From contig DATJBC010000110.1 of NCBI GenBank assembly GCA_035515515.1, positions 1 through 5,923 on the forward strand: 5,923 nucleotides of DNA. The letters are read 5' to 3'. Positions 5,666-5,923 of the stretch are shown piece by piece (within the stretch, counting starts at the first letter, position 1; the number at the start of each line of letters is the position of its first letter). The notes under the pieces were generated by a model. That model was not told where the DNA came from, searched no databases, and worked only from the letters and a program-made list of their open reading frames with translations. The translations under genes and the position numbers were made by a program. Source of the stretch: DATJBC01 sp035515515. GTDB taxonomy: Bacteria; Actinomycetota; Acidimicrobiia; Acidimicrobiales; UBA8190.

Positions 5666-5923
5666 TCACGCCGCCCGGTCCAGCTCGCCGTAGACGCGGC
5701 GCAGGCGGGCGATGACATCGCCCTCGGAGAACCGCTCGAGCACCCGCCGCCGGCACTCCTGGCCCAGCACGGCGCGCCGGCCCGGGTCGGCCAGCAACGA
5801 GTCGACCGCCGCCACCAACGCCCGGCGGTCGCCCCGGGGGACGAGCAGGCCGGTGGCGGGGTCGATGACCTCGCGCATGCCGCGCACGTTGTAGGCCACC
5901 ACGCAGCACCCCGCGGCGGCGGC
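5666..5923 (-). CDS. GT4-family glycosyltransferase, C-terminal end only (5' end beyond window)
   Basis: Only the last 85 residues are present; the frame stays open to the right edge. The visible part is the end of a GT-B donor domain: a small-residue stretch (AAAAGCCVVAYNVRG), then GMREVIDPATGLLVPRGD, the region that follows the EX7E motif in GT4 enzymes. A typical C-terminal helical tail follows (AVLGQECRRRVLERFSEGDV, then IARLRRVYGELDRAA). The GMREV and TGLLVP combination is characteristic of GT4 sugar transferases of EPS and capsule clusters. The EX7E motif and acceptor domain lie outside the window. It ends 13 nt before the deacetylase start, so it is very likely in the same operon. The GTG at 5902 is an internal valine codon, not a start. 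Confidence 0.88.
   Translation of the reverse strand, partial: AAAAGCCVVAYNVRGMREVIDPATGLLVPRGDRRALVAAVDSLLADPGRRAVLGQECRRRVLERFSEGDVIARLRRVYGELDRAA

Noticed and set aside
4308..5715. Plus-strand open frames antisense to the methyltransferase and deacetylase (4308-4946, 5053-5715)
   Set aside because: They lack domain motifs, are compositionally biased, and oppose genes with complete catalytic motifs.
5653..5718. Longer deacetylase start at 5718
   Set aside because: It would overlap the end of the upstream glycosyltransferase by about 50 nt and add 22 residues with no similarity to the family. The GTG at 5652 has a better-placed ribosome-binding site.

Overview
This is a dense surface-polysaccharide locus from a very GC-rich bacterium. 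By eye the GC content is above 70%, third codon positions are almost always G or C, and GTG or TTG starts predominate. The composition and the gene families point to a high-GC actinobacterium. An acidimicrobial-type lineage is a guess only, and no phylogenetic marker gene is present.

Layout. (1) Positions 1-1907, minus strand: an ABC-2 polysaccharide exporter pair. The permease (Wzm/TagG-like, 948-1907) is upstream. It overlaps by 17 nt the ATPase gene (Wzt/TagH-like), which runs off the left edge within its C-terminal extension. (2) Positions 1908-2024: the only real intergenic region. It is a 117-nt divergent control region with a candidate -10 element on each strand and a 7-bp inverted repeat between them. 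(3) Positions 2025-4342, plus strand: two GT4-type glycosyltransferases joined by a 4-nt GTGA overlap. (4) Positions 4287-5923, minus strand: the end of a third GT4 glycosyltransferase (cut by the right edge), then a cytoplasmic-looking NodB-fold polysaccharide deacetylase, then a small SAM-dependent methyltransferase. The methyltransferase converges on and overlaps the end of the second glycosyltransferase by 56 nt.

How the genes fit together (inference from families and context): the glycosyltransferases add sugars to a lipid-linked glycan on the cytoplasmic face, the deacetylase and methyltransferase may trim or decorate it, and the ABC pair carries the finished chain across the membrane. 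The ATPase extends beyond its nucleotide-binding domain, as in Wzt proteins that recognise a modified chain end.

No RNA genes, mobile elements, CRISPR arrays or convincing terminators were seen, and no stretch over 300 bases lacks a gene. All families are recognisable, and I see no wholly new system. The points most worth a second look are the divergent control region, the overrunning 3' end of the second glycosyltransferase, the signal-less deacetylase, and the possible link between the methyltransferase and the ATPase's C-terminal domain.
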